Shown: piece by piece, positions 34,349-42,882 of the stretch
How positions within the stretch are numbered: the first letter of the stretch is position 1
Layout of the letters: each line of letters starts with the position of its first letter
Source: Microbacterium sp. ProA8
GTDB taxonomy: Bacteria > Actinomycetota > Actinomycetes > Actinomycetales > Microbacteriaceae
Reading direction: 5' to 3'
DNA: 64,000 bases
Assembly: GCF_039905635.1 (NCBI RefSeq)
Contig: NZ_CP157000.1
Location: 2,542,001-2,606,000 of the forward strand
The notes under the pieces: model-generated
The model's input: the letters and a program-made list of their open reading frames with translations, nothing else
Told to the model about the DNA's origin: nothing
Database searches by the model: none
Position numbers and translations under genes: made by a program

Positions 34349-34754
34349 GCGCCGTCACCTCCAGCGAACGCGGAGCACCGAGCAGACCCACCAGCGGGAG
34401 TGTCGCGGCCACCTGGATCTCGGTGGTCTGCTGACCCAGCGATGAGCCCTCGCGCACGCTGACGTCGGTGGCGTACTCGCGACCGATCGTTCGACTCAGG
34501 ATGTCGCGGGTGCGCTGCGCCCCGTCGGCGAGCGTCGTGTCGGCGAGTGCCGCGTGGTAAGCCCCCTCGACCGCAGCGTCGTGCACCACGTTGCGTACGT
34601 AGACCGCGAGGCCGAACTGCAGCACGCCGAGTGTGAGGACGGTGAGCAGCGTGCCGACGAGGACGAACTCGACCGGGCTCGCGCCCGTGTCGTCGCGGTG
34701 CTCCGCGGCGATCCAGGCGCGTAGGCCCGACATGCGGCTCGCGGCGACGCGCAT
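34323..34754 (-). CDS. TadE-like pseudopilin
   Basis: A 143-residue protein. DDTGASPVEFVLVGTLLTVLTLGVLQFGLAVY is a TadE-type helix with a prepilin-like junction; NVVHDAAVEGAYHAALAD follows. A short C-terminal domain completes it. It overlaps the next gene by 26 nt and follows the pilin by 4 nt, so it is part of one transcript with tadA-C. Confidence 0.85.
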   Translation of the reverse strand: MRVAASRMSGLRAWIAAEHRDDTGASPVEFVLVGTLLTVLTLGVLQFGLAVYVRNVVHDAAVEGAYHAALADTTLADGAQRTRDILSRTIGREYATDVSVREGSSLGQQTTEIQVAATLPLVGLLGAPRSLEVTAHAPVESFD

Positions 34755-34758
34755 CGCG

Positions 34759-34959
34759 TCAGAGTCCGGAGACGCGGCTGATCGCCTGCTCGAACAGGTC
34801 GGCGAGCGCCGGCCCCGCCATGGCCCAGATCACGACGACCAGCCCCGCCGTCATCAACGTGATCAGGACCCAGCCGGGTACGTCACCCCGCTCGTCCTCG
34901 GCGAGGTCGCGCCGCGCGCCGCGAAGCCGAGCCGTGAGGCACTGCATCCGTGTTGTCAT
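34759..34959 (-). CDS. Small Flp-type pilin-like protein
   Basis: A 66-residue protein: a basic N-terminus, DERGDVPGWVLITLMTAGLVVVIWAM and a short tail (FEQAISRVSGL). The size and single helix after an acidic-Gly junction fit a DUF4244/Flp-type major pilin of actinobacterial Tad loci. Two adjacent ATGs exist; AAGGAG is only 2 nt from the first (34962) and 5 nt from the second, so the second (34959) is preferred. Confidence 0.75.
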   Translation of the reverse strand: MTTRMQCLTARLRGARRDLAEDERGDVPGWVLITLMTAGLVVVIWAMAGPALADLFEQAISRVSGL

Positions 34960-34978
34960 CATTTCTCCTTCCGGCCTG

Positions 34979-35923
34979 TCAGCCGAGTCCGAGTCGAAGC
35001 ATGAAGATCCCGGGGAAGACCGCGAACAGCACGCTCAACGGCAAAATCAAGAAGACCAACGGAAAGAGCATGTAGATCTCCTTCCGCCCGGCGCGCTCGA
35101 TGAGGGCGCGCTTGGCGTCCTCGCGGGCGTCCAGCGCCTGCGCCTGCAGCACATGCGCGAGCGGGGCGCCGCGCTCGATGGCGGCGACGAGCTGATCGAT
35201 CGAACGGGTCAGCGCCGGGATCTCGAGGCCGGCCGCCAGACGCGTGAGCGACTCCGAGAGCGACGATCCGGTGCCGACGGCGACGATCACGCTCCTCAGC
35301 TCCGTCGTCAGCTCCCCTGCACCCACCTCGCTCACGCGTCGGAGCGAGTCGAGGATGCCCTCGCCGGCAGACAGACACAGCGCGAGGAACTCCAGCACCG
35401 TGGGCAGTTCCTCTTCGATGCGCGCGGCGCGAGCGCGGGCGGCGTGTGTGAGCCAGGCGTCGTACCCGAGCCCCGCCGCGACGGCAGCGACCGGCGGGAG
35501 CAGACCGAGCACCGGGGATCCGCGCCCGGTGAGCACGAGCGCGACGACGACGCAGCCGCCGAGGCCGAGCCCCGCGATCGCCCAGCCGAGCTGGCGGCTG
35601 CGGAATCGCGCCGGGTCGATGGTCCATGCCGCACGGTGCAGGCGTCGGGCGAGGACCGCGTCGCCAACCGCCAGACGGGCCAGCCGTCCCCGGATGAGCA
35701 GCGACCACGTGGAGGGGTCCCAGGCGAAAGTCGCCCCGCCGCCGGGTCCCACCACGTCGAGGCCCCGTGGGTCGGTGACGTCGCGGATGTACGGCGCGAT
35801 CCGTCGCGCCAGGCTCGGAGCACCCCAGCGCGGCGCGAGCGAGATCAGCAGGCACACGCCGACGCCGAGCGCCGTGCCGAGTACGACGGCGAAGGCGACG
35901 TCGCTCACGCCGGTGACGATCAT
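34979..35923 (-). CDS. tadC: Tad pilus inner-membrane protein, type II secretion F family (TadC-like)
   Basis: A 314-residue protein with N-terminal helices (VAFAVVLGTALGVGVCLLISL), a cytoplasmic loop and the T2SSF domain (ELPTVLEFLALCLSAGEGILDSLRRVSE, ALTRSIDQLVAAIERGAPLAHVL), ending in two helices. ATG 35923 overlaps the TadB stop (ATGA). TadB and TadC form the membrane platform for pilus assembly. Confidence 0.85.
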   Translation of the reverse strand: MIVTGVSDVAFAVVLGTALGVGVCLLISLAPRWGAPSLARRIAPYIRDVTDPRGLDVVGPGGGATFAWDPSTWSLLIRGRLARLAVGDAVLARRLHRAAWTIDPARFRSRQLGWAIAGLGLGGCVVVALVLTGRGSPVLGLLPPVAAVAAGLGYDAWLTHAARARAARIEEELPTVLEFLALCLSAGEGILDSLRRVSEVGAGELTTELRSVIVAVGTGSSLSESLTRLAAGLEIPALTRSIDQLVAAIERGAPLAHVLQAQALDAREDAKRALIERAGRKEIYMLFPLVFLILPLSVLFAVFPGIFMLRLGLG

Positions 35924-36780
35924 CCGAACCACCGCCGCGGTTCGGGCAGGCGGCCGAGCCGGATCATGAGCCGATAGGCGACCAGCGAGACCGCCGCGCC
36001 GACGAGGATCAGGGCGATCCCGCCCGGGCTGGCGTAGGCACTCGCGCCCTCGGGACGCATGGCGAGCAGTGCGAGGATCACCCAGGGGGCGACCACGCCC
36101 AGTACCGCTGCGCCGCGCACCCACGACTGCCGCGACTCGACCTCGGCGCGCAGCGCCGCATCCGCGCGCACCGACGAGGCCAGTGCCCTGAGTACGGAGG
36201 TGAGCTCCGTACCCCCGACCTGTCGCGCCATCCGCAGCGTCTCGACGATGCGGTCGGCCACCGGATCCGCGAGGGTGGTCTTCAGACGCTGGATGCTGGA
36301 GTCGAAGTGGCCGGACGCCGCGACGTCCCGCGCGAACCCGGCGAACGCCGGTCTCAGCTCACCGGGTGCCGAGTCGGCCAAGCTCGCCACCGCGTCGGGA
36401 AGCGACATCCCCGCACGTACCGAGGCGATGAGCAGATCGCACACATCGGGCCAGAGTCCGCGACGGGTGCGCAGAAGCTTCGAACGCCGCGCTCGCAGCC
36501 ACGCGAACGGGGCGATCGCCCCCGCCGATGCTGCGACCAGCGAGAGCGCGGCGACCGGCGCGACGAGCCACGCGACAGCTGCTGCCACCACGGCGCACAA
36601 CCCCGCGACGACGACGATCGACGCCACGGAGACGCGAGCCATCCCGGCGTCTTCGAGCAGGCGCGCGATCCGCCCTCGATGCACGGGCTCGGCGCGCACG
36701 CGCGAACCTGCCGGCCACAGCCACGGCGACGCCACCAGCAGCAGCCCCGCCGCCAGTACGGCGCCCCATACGAACGTCAC
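35920..36780 (-). CDS. tadB: Tad pilus inner-membrane protein, type II secretion F family (TadB-like)
   Basis: A 286-residue protein with N-terminal helices, a central T2SSF domain (LWPDVCDLLIASVRAGMSLPDAVASLAD, ETLRMARQVGGTELTSVLRALASSV) and two C-terminal helices. It starts at GTG 36780, overlapping the tadA stop (GTGA). It pairs with the TadC-like protein. Confidence 0.88.
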   Translation of the reverse strand: MTFVWGAVLAAGLLLVASPWLWPAGSRVRAEPVHRGRIARLLEDAGMARVSVASIVVVAGLCAVVAAAVAWLVAPVAALSLVAASAGAIAPFAWLRARRSKLLRTRRGLWPDVCDLLIASVRAGMSLPDAVASLADSAPGELRPAFAGFARDVAASGHFDSSIQRLKTTLADPVADRIVETLRMARQVGGTELTSVLRALASSVRADAALRAEVESRQSWVRGAAVLGVVAPWVILALLAMRPEGASAYASPGGIALILVGAAVSLVAYRLMIRLGRLPEPRRWFG

Positions 36781-37925
36781 GAGGCGTCCGCCCGGTAGAG
36801 CGTGCGCGCCGTGATCACGCCGCCGGCCACACCGGTCGGCGCGACGACCTCGACCACGCGCCGCGCGCCCGTGGCGTCTCGTTCGCAGTGCGCGACGAGG
36901 TGGACGGATGCCGCCACCGCCGGCTGCACGAAGCTCGCGTCGATGTTGCGTCCGGCCAGGAGCGGAAGCGCAGCGAGCTTGCCGAGGGCCTCACGTGCCG
37001 AGTTCGCGTGGATCGTGGCCGCGCCGGGAACACCGGTGTTCAGCGCCAGCAGCAGGTCCAGAGCCTCGGCGTCTCGCACCTCGCCGACGACCAGACGGTC
37101 GGGGCGCATGCGCAGCGCTTCTTTGACGAGCCGCCGCAGCGTCACCTCGCCGGTGCCCTCGAGGCTGGGCTGTCGTCCTTGCAGTGACACGAGGTCGGGC
37201 GCGGCGACGGCGAGTTCGAACGTCTCTTCCACCGTCACGATCCGATGCTCCGGCGGGCACGCCGCGATGAGCGCACCGAGCAGCGTCGTCTTGCCCGCGT
37301 GCGTCGCTCCCGAGACCAGCACCGACCGCCCGGCGATCATCGCATCGCGCAGCAGGGTGGCTGCTTCCGGGGCGATCGAGCCCGCTGCGACGAGGCGGCC
37401 CAGGTCGCGGTACGCCGGCAGGAACTTGCGGATGTTGACCGCCCAGTGCCGGCGCGTGATGTCGGGGATCACCACGTGCAGCCGGCTGCCGTCCGGAAGG
37501 GAGGCGTCCACGAAGGGCTGGCTCAGATCGACGCGACGGCCGCTGGACTGCAGCATCCGTTCCACCAGATCTCGCACCGCGGTGTCGGTGAGCATGAGGG
37601 GCACCCGCTCGGCGACGCCCGCCCGCGCCACGAAGATCCGGTCGGGAGCGTTGATCCACAGCTCTTCGACCGTCGGATCGTCGAGGTATGCCTGCAGCGG
37701 TCCGAAGCCCGCGACGGCGGCGAGGACCTCCCGCACGCAAGCGGTCTCGTCGTCGACCGGCGCCATCCCGCGGGCCAGCGCGAAGTCGTTGTGACGGCGC
37801 ACCTCGGCCCGGGCCACCTGGGCGGCGAACTCGGGGTCACGGGTCGGATCCGAGCGCTCCGCACGCAGCCTCTCACGCACCCGCTCCGCCACCAGCGTCG
37901 CGACGGGAGCGGTGGAGGAGGTCAC
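36777..37925 (-). CDS. tadA: Tad pilus assembly ATPase (TadA/CpaF family)
   Basis: A 382-residue secretion ATPase. It has the N-terminal GFGPLQAYLDDPTVEELWIN region, Walker A GATHAGKTTLL, an Asp box (IVTVEETFEL), Walker B RMRPDRLVVGEVRD and the His box ATIHANS. It powers pilin polymerisation. It starts at GTG 37925 after GCGAGGA. It is the first gene of the operon; neither a CpaE-like gene nor a prepilin peptidase is found in the window. Confidence 0.92.
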   Translation of the reverse strand: MTSSTAPVATLVAERVRERLRAERSDPTRDPEFAAQVARAEVRRHNDFALARGMAPVDDETACVREVLAAVAGFGPLQAYLDDPTVEELWINAPDRIFVARAGVAERVPLMLTDTAVRDLVERMLQSSGRRVDLSQPFVDASLPDGSRLHVVIPDITRRHWAVNIRKFLPAYRDLGRLVAAGSIAPEAATLLRDAMIAGRSVLVSGATHAGKTTLLGALIAACPPEHRIVTVEETFELAVAAPDLVSLQGRQPSLEGTGEVTLRRLVKEALRMRPDRLVVGEVRDAEALDLLLALNTGVPGAATIHANSAREALGKLAALPLLAGRNIDASFVQPAVAASVHLVAHCERDATGARRVVEVVAPTGVAGGVITARTLYRADAS

Positions 37926-37964
37926 GTCAGCATCCTCGCAATTCGTCGCGGAGCCAGCCGAAAG

Positions 37965-37973
37965 TTATCCACA
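37965..37973 (+). promoter_or_regulatory. Single perfect DnaA box
   Basis: TTATCCACA (in AAAGTTATCCACAGATG) matches the DnaA-box consensus exactly. It lies between tadA and the divergent small membrane protein gene. One box with no AT-rich region or dnaA/dnaN nearby is not an origin; it may titrate DnaA or be coincidental. Confidence 0.4.
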
Positions 37974-38027
37974 GATGCGGCCGTCGCCCTCGAGGGGCAG
38001 GATGGAAGAACCGACGAAAGGACGACG

Positions 38028-38237
38028 ATGATGACGAAGACAGAACTGACGCCGGCGGCGAAGGCAGGCCTCGGCGTCGTCGGCCTCGTGCAGGTCGTGT
38101 TCGCATTCCTGGCGTTCTGGGATCTCTCCCACCGCGAGGCCGACGAGGTGCGCGGGCCGAAGGCGGCGTGGATCCCGGCGATCCTCGTGAACTGGATCGG
38201 CCCGGCGAGTTACTTCCTGTTCGGCATCCGCCGCTGA
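38028..38237 (+). CDS. Small membrane protein (PLD nuclease N-terminal-like)
   Basis: A 69-residue protein with two helices (AGLGVVGLVQVVFAFLAFWDL and AWIPAILVNWIGPASYFLFG). The closing NWIGPASYFLFGIRR recalls the short PLDc_N family. ATG 38028 (or 38031) follows GAAAGGACGACG. It has no clear neighbours on its strand except the following tRNA. Confidence 0.75.
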   Translation: MMTKTELTPAAKAGLGVVGLVQVVFAFLAFWDLSHREADEVRGPKAAWIPAILVNWIGPASYFLFGIRR

Positions 38238-38305
38238 TCCACGCCCGAAGCGGGGGCCAGCCCCACAGCCGAGCCCCAGTCCCCTCAGTAGACTGAGAGC
38301 CACTT

Positions 38306-38387
38306 GCGGGAGTGGTGAAATCGGCAGACACGCAGGATTTAGGTTCCTGTGCCTTCGGGCGTGTGGGTTCAAGTCCCACCTTCCGCA
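38306..38387 (+). tRNA. tRNA-Leu (anticodon UAG)
   Basis: An 82-nt class II tRNA. Acceptor stem GCGGGAG pairs with CTTCCGC and discriminator A follows. The anticodon stem-loop CAGGATTTAGGTTCCTG presents TAG, the variable arm is long (TGCCTTCGGGCG), and the T-arm is GTGGGTTCAAGTCCCAC. It reads CUA/CUG leucine codons. CCA is not encoded. A TAGACT -10 box is at 38289-38294. Confidence 0.95.
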
Positions 38388-38432
38388 CGCGAGTTCTCGC
38401 ATCCTCCGCCGACCGACGACGGGAAACCCATC

Positions 38433-39218
38433 GTGCACGCTGTTCCCACCGCCTTGATCCCCTGGCTGGATCCGGCCGCCATCATCGAATGGGCGGGCCC
38501 CTGGGCGCTCGTCGCCGTGTGCTTCATCGTCTTCGCCGAGACGGGCCTGCTCATCGGATTCCTCCTCCCCGGCGACACGCTCCTCGTCATCTCGGGCCTG
38601 CTGTCGCACCCGCAGTCGTATGCGCCGCACGGCGTGTTCGCCATCAGCGTGTGGTGGGTGGCGCTGCTGATCGGTCTCGCCGCCTTCGTCGGCGGAGAGG
38701 TCGGCTACTACATCGGCCACAAGGGCGGGCCGGCGGTGTTCGAGAAGAAGGAATCCGGGCTCTTCAGCGTCAAGAACGTCGAGCGCACGAACGCGTTCTT
38801 CGAGCGGTTCGGCGGACTGACCATCATCCTGGCCCGCTTCGTGCCGATCGTGCGCACCTTCGCCCCCGTCGCGGCGGGCGTCGGGCACATGAACAAGTGG
38901 AAGTACACGCTCTACAACTTCATCGGCGCGGTGCTGTGGGGCTTCGGTCTCACCATGTTCGGCTACGCCATCGGGTTCATCCCGCCGGTCGCCACCTTCG
39001 TCGAGAACTACATCGACCTGATCCTGCTCGCCGCGGTCGGCGGCACGGCGCTCGTGACGCTGTGGCACTACTTCCGCGAGCGCAGCAAGGCGAAGAAGGC
39101 CGCGCTCGCCGGCGAGGATGTCGTCACCGACCACAGCGAGGCCGAGGCGCTCGTCCTCGACTCCGAGGTGTTCGACCGCGGCCCCGAGCACCACGAGGGC
39201 GGCGCCCCGAGGGCCTGA
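38433..39218 (+). CDS. DedA-family membrane protein
   Basis: A 261-residue DedA protein: re-entrant and membrane helices with the FAETGLLIGFLLPGDTLLVISG and GGEVGYYIGHKGG motifs, ARFVPIVRTFAPVAAGVGHM (conserved Arg) and a charged C-terminus. DedA proteins act in membrane homeostasis, some as lipid transporters. The start is GTG 38433; earlier in-frame ATGs lie inside the tRNA and cannot be used. The ribosome site is weak. Confidence 0.88.
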   Translation: MHAVPTALIPWLDPAAIIEWAGPWALVAVCFIVFAETGLLIGFLLPGDTLLVISGLLSHPQSYAPHGVFAISVWWVALLIGLAAFVGGEVGYYIGHKGGPAVFEKKESGLFSVKNVERTNAFFERFGGLTIILARFVPIVRTFAPVAAGVGHMNKWKYTLYNFIGAVLWGFGLTMFGYAIGFIPPVATFVENYIDLILLAAVGGTALVTLWHYFRERSKAKKAALAGEDVVTDHSEAEALVLDSEVFDRGPEHHEGGAPRA

Positions 39219-39245
39219 CCCGACGAGGGGCCCAGGCGGGATCCG

Positions 39246-40172
39246 TCAGGAGGCCTTCTTCTTGGCGGCCGGCTTCTTCGCCGACGACTTCGCTGCGGGC
39301 TTCTTCGCGGATGCCTTGGCAGCCGGCTTCTCGTCGGCGCCGGCATCCTTCTTGCCCGACGCCTTCGATCCGCCGCCTTCGCGAGCCGCGCGCGACTTCT
39401 CGACGCTGGCACGCAGCGCGGCCATGAGGTCGATGACCTCGCCGCCCGCGCCCTCTTCCTCCTGCTCGCCGAACGTCTCGGAGGTGTCGAGCGCGTCGCC
39501 CTGCTCGAGCTTCGCCTCGATCAGGGTGCGCAGCTCCTGCTGGTACTCGTCGGTGAACTCCTCGGGATCGAAGTCGCTCGAGAAGCTCTCGACGAGGGAT
39601 GCCGACAGCTCGAGCTCCTTCGCCGAGATCCGGACGCTCTCATCCAAGGCGGGAAACGCCGCCTCACGCACCTCGTCGGCCCACAGCAGGGTCTGCAGCA
39701 CGAGCACGTCGCCGCGCACCCGGAGGGCGGCCAAGCGGGTCTTCTGCCGCAGCGAGAACCGGACGATCGCCGTGCGGTCGGTCTGCTCGAGCGTCTTGCG
39801 CAGCAGCACGTACGCCTTGGGCGAGCTCGAGTCGGGCTCGAGGTAGTACGCGCGATCGAGGGTCAGCAGATCGATCTGCTCGCTCGGCACGAACTCGACG
39901 ACGTCGATCTCGCGGCTCTTCTCGGCCGGGAGCGACGCGAGGTCCTCTTTGGTCAGCACGACGGTCTTGTCGCCGTCGTCGTAGGCCTTGTCGATGTCGG
40001 AGTACGGCACGACCTCGCCGTCGATCTCGCACACCCGCTGGTAGCGGATGCGCCCGCCGTCCTTGTTGTGCACCTGATGCAGCGACACGTCGTGTTCCTC
40101 GGTCGCGGAGTACACCTTCACCGGCACGTTGACGAGCCCGAACGTCAGTGCACCCTTCCAGATCGCCCTCAT
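39246..40172 (-). CDS. ku: Ku protein (non-homologous end joining)
   Basis: A 308-residue bacterial Ku. It starts MRAIWKGALTFGLVNVPVKVYSATEEHDV, the standard N-terminus, which fixes ATG 40172 (two upstream GTGs exist). The Ku core includes CEIDGEVVPYSDIDKAYD and KTRLAALRVRGDVLVLQTLLWADEV. The C-terminus is Lys/Ala-rich with AAKKPAAK repeats, typical of extended actinobacterial Ku tails that bind DNA. It threads on DNA ends and recruits LigD, encoded divergently 71 nt away. Confidence 0.95.
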   Translation of the reverse strand: MRAIWKGALTFGLVNVPVKVYSATEEHDVSLHQVHNKDGGRIRYQRVCEIDGEVVPYSDIDKAYDDGDKTVVLTKEDLASLPAEKSREIDVVEFVPSEQIDLLTLDRAYYLEPDSSSPKAYVLLRKTLEQTDRTAIVRFSLRQKTRLAALRVRGDVLVLQTLLWADEVREAAFPALDESVRISAKELELSASLVESFSSDFDPEEFTDEYQQELRTLIEAKLEQGDALDTSETFGEQEEEGAGGEVIDLMAALRASVEKSRAAREGGGSKASGKKDAGADEKPAAKASAKKPAAKSSAKKPAAKKKAS

Positions 40173-40231
40173 CACACCAGTGAACACCAGGCCGGCGACA
40201 CCGGACCACCCCTTGCGGGACGCGACGAAGA

Positions 40232-40237
40232 TAATCT
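40232..40237 (+). promoter_or_regulatory. -10 box of leaderless ligD
   Basis: TAATCT ends 6 nt before ATG 40244. No ribosome site is visible and the in-frame GTG at 40238 directly abuts the box, so ATG 40244 is chosen. Confidence 0.55.
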
Positions 40238-40243
40238 GTGCGC

Positions 40244-42871
40244 ATGGCGGGCGACGAGCAGCTGGTGCGCATCGGCGGCCGGCGCCTGCGCATCACGAAC
40301 CTCGACAAGGTGCTCTACCCCGAGTCGGGCACCACCAAGGGCGAGGTCATCGACTACTACTCGCGCATCGGCGAGGTGCTGATCCCCCACGTCATCGGCC
40401 GCCCGGTGACCCGCAAGCGCTGGCCCGACGGCGTCGGCACCGCGGAGGACCCCGGCATGGTCTTCTTCGCGAAGGACCTCGAGCGCGGCGCGCCCTCATG
40501 GGTGAGGCGGATGCCGATCCCCCACTCCACGGGAACCAAGGAGTATCCGCTGGTCGGCGACATCCCGACGCTCGTCTACCTCGCGCAGGTGGCCAGTCTC
40601 GAGCTGCACGTGCCGCAGTGGCGCTTCGCCCCGGACGGCGATCGCGGACCCGCCGACCGGCTCGTCCTCGATCTGGATCCGGGGCCGGGCGCCGGCCTGC
40701 AGGAGTGCGCCGTCGTCGCAGGCTGGGCGCGCGACATCCTTCTCGGCATGGGGCTCGAGCCGTATCCGGTCACGAGCGGGAGCAAGGGCATCCATCTCTA
40801 CACGGCGTTGCCGCCCGGCCAGTCGACCGAGCAGGCGTCCGCGCTCGCGAACGAGCTCGCCCGCGCGATCGAGGCCGACCACCGCGACCTCGTCGTGAGC
40901 AGCATGAAGAAGAGCGAGCGCCACGGGAAGGTGCTCATCGACTGGAGCCAGAACAACGGGTCGAAGACCACGATCGCGCCGTACTCGCTCCGCGGCCGCG
41001 CCCACCCCACGGTCGCCGCGCCCCGCACCTGGGACGAGCTCGACGACCCGCAGCTGCGCCACCTCGAGTTCACCGAGGTGCTCGAGCGCATCGAGACCAT
41101 CGGCGATCCGATGGCGGCGCTCGGCTTCCACGCCGGCGGGCGCGAGGCCGAGTCCGGGCCCCTGTCGGCCTACATCTCCAAGCGCAGCGCGCAGCGCACG
41201 CCCGAGCCCGTGCCGGCGAACCCCCTGGGTGCGACGCCGTCGGGCGAGCGGCCGCGCTTCGTGATCCAGGAGCACCACGCCAGCCGCCTGCACTGGGACT
41301 TCCGCCTCGAACGCGACGGCGTGCTGGTGAGCTGGGCGGTGCCGCGCGGCGTCCCGCACTCGTACAAGCGCAACAACCTCGCCGTCATGACCGAGGATCA
41401 CCCGATGGAGTACGCGACCTTCGAGGGCACGATCCCCGCCGGTGAGTACGGCGGCGGCACGGTGACCATCTGGGACGACGGCCGCTACGACCTCGAGAAG
41501 TGGCGCGACGACGAGATCATCGCGACGCTCGAAGGGCGGCCCGGTGGGCCGCTCGGGCGCGTGCGCCTCGCGCTGATCCGCACCGAGGGCGAGGGCGAGA
41601 AGTCCAGCTGGCTGCTGCACCGGATGAAGACGGATGCCGACGGCCGGCCGCAGCCGGACGGCATCGTCGTCGAGGCCACTCCCCAAGCCGACGAGCCGCG
41701 CCCGGCGCCCCGCGCCGGCCACGAGCGGCGTGCGTCGTCCCCGGTCGCGGAGCCCCGGCCCGCGGCATCCGGAACAGGAGATCCGGCGCCGACAGGACGA
41801 TCGCGCGCACGGCGTCCTGTCGGCGGCAGAACACCTGATCCGGGCAACGACGGCGTCGACGCTGCCGCTGAACCTTCGACGACGCCGCTGCCTCAGGGCG
41901 AGGAACTGCGCCCGATGCTGTCGACGACGGCGACGCCCGCCGTGGCGCGTGCCGCCTCGGAGCGCTGGGGCGAGCCGGCGTGGGTCGAGATGAAATGGGA
42001 CGGGATCCGCGCCGTCGGCGCGTGGGACGGTCACCGGCTGCGGCTCTTCGCCCGCAGCGGCAACGAGGTGAGCCACCGGTACCCCGAGATCACGGCGGTC
42101 GACGCCGGCCTCGGCCGCGAGCCGGCCGTGCTGGACGGCGAGCTGGTCGCGCTCGAGCCCGACGGCCGGCCCAGCTTCCCGCTGCTGCAGACCCGCATGA
42201 ACCTCGAGCGCGCGGGCGACATCGCGCGGGAGGCGCGGCGCACGCCGGTGCGCTACTACCTCTTCGACATCCTCGCGCACGACGGCGACGATCTCGCCGA
42301 CCTCCCGCTGCGCGAACGACGGGATGTGCTCGAGGCGGTGGTGGCGGCATCCGTCGACGCGATCGCCGTTCCTCCGGTGTTCGACGATGTCGACGCGGCC
42401 CTGGATACGAGCGTGCAGCTGCGGCTCGAGGGAATCGTCGTCAAGGATCCCGGCTCGCGCTACGTGCGCGGCGGCCGCGCCGAGTCGTGGCTGAAGGTGA
42501 AGATCACCCGCACCCAGGAAGTGGTGATCGCGGGGATCCGTCCCGGCAAGGGCGGGCGCAGCAGCACCTTCGGATCGCTTCTGCTCGGCATCCCCGACGA
42601 GGACGGCCTGCGCTACGCCGGCCGCGTCGGCACGGGCTTCAGCGACTCGACGCTCGCGACGCTGATGAAGAAGCTGCTGCCGTTGCGCACCGACGACAAT
42701 CCGCTGACGGGCGTGCCTCCGCTCGACGCCCGCGACGCCCTCTGGGTGCGGCCTGAGCTCGTCGGCGAGGTGGAGTACGGGGAGTTCACGCCGGCCGGCA
42801 TCCTCCGCCATCCGCGGTGGCGGGGTCTGCGCCCCGACAAGCGCCCCGACGAGGTACGCCGCGAGGACTGA
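40244..42871 (+). CDS. ligD: Multifunctional NHEJ DNA ligase LigD (POL-PE-LIG order)
   Basis: An 875-residue protein with three domains: polymerase/primase (about 1-290, LVLDLDPGPGAG, VTSGSKGIHLYT), 3'-phosphoesterase (about 320-490, FVIQEHHASRLHWDFRLE, GTIPAGEYGGGTV), a Pro/Ala linker, and ATP-dependent ligase (about 560-875, catalytic Lys in WVEMKWDG, DGELVAL, LEGIVVKD, SWLKVKI). This POL-PE-LIG order matches mycobacterial LigD. It fills, trims and seals broken ends with Ku, which is encoded divergently. The mRNA seems leaderless. Confidence 0.95.
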   Translation: MAGDEQLVRIGGRRLRITNLDKVLYPESGTTKGEVIDYYSRIGEVLIPHVIGRPVTRKRWPDGVGTAEDPGMVFFAKDLERGAPSWVRRMPIPHSTGTKEYPLVGDIPTLVYLAQVASLELHVPQWRFAPDGDRGPADRLVLDLDPGPGAGLQECAVVAGWARDILLGMGLEPYPVTSGSKGIHLYTALPPGQSTEQASALANELARAIEADHRDLVVSSMKKSERHGKVLIDWSQNNGSKTTIAPYSLRGRAHPTVAAPRTWDELDDPQLRHLEFTEVLERIETIGDPMAALGFHAGGREAESGPLSAYISKRSAQRTPEPVPANPLGATPSGERPRFVIQEHHASRLHWDFRLERDGVLVSWAVPRGVPHSYKRNNLAVMTEDHPMEYATFEGTIPAGEYGGGTVTIWDDGRYDLEKWRDDEIIATLEGRPGGPLGRVRLALIRTEGEGEKSSWLLHRMKTDADGRPQPDGIVVEATPQADEPRPAPRAGHERRASSPVAEPRPAASGTGDPAPTGRSRARRPVGGRTPDPGNDGVDAAAEPSTTPLPQGEELRPMLSTTATPAVARAASERWGEPAWVEMKWDGIRAVGAWDGHRLRLFARSGNEVSHRYPEITAVDAGLGREPAVLDGELVALEPDGRPSFPLLQTRMNLERAGDIAREARRTPVRYYLFDILAHDGDDLADLPLRERRDVLEAVVAASVDAIAVPPVFDDVDAALDTSVQLRLEGIVVKDPGSRYVRGGRAESWLKVKITRTQEVVIAGIRPGKGGRSSTFGSLLLGIPDEDGLRYAGRVGTGFSDSTLATLMKKLLPLRTDDNPLTGVPPLDARDALWVRPELVGEVEYGEFTPAGILRHPRWRGLRPDKRPDEVRRED

Positions 42872-42882
42872 CCGGCTGCCGC

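Noticed and set aside
37965..37973. DnaA box as replication origin
   Set aside because: Only one box, no AT-rich element and no dnaA or dnaN nearby.
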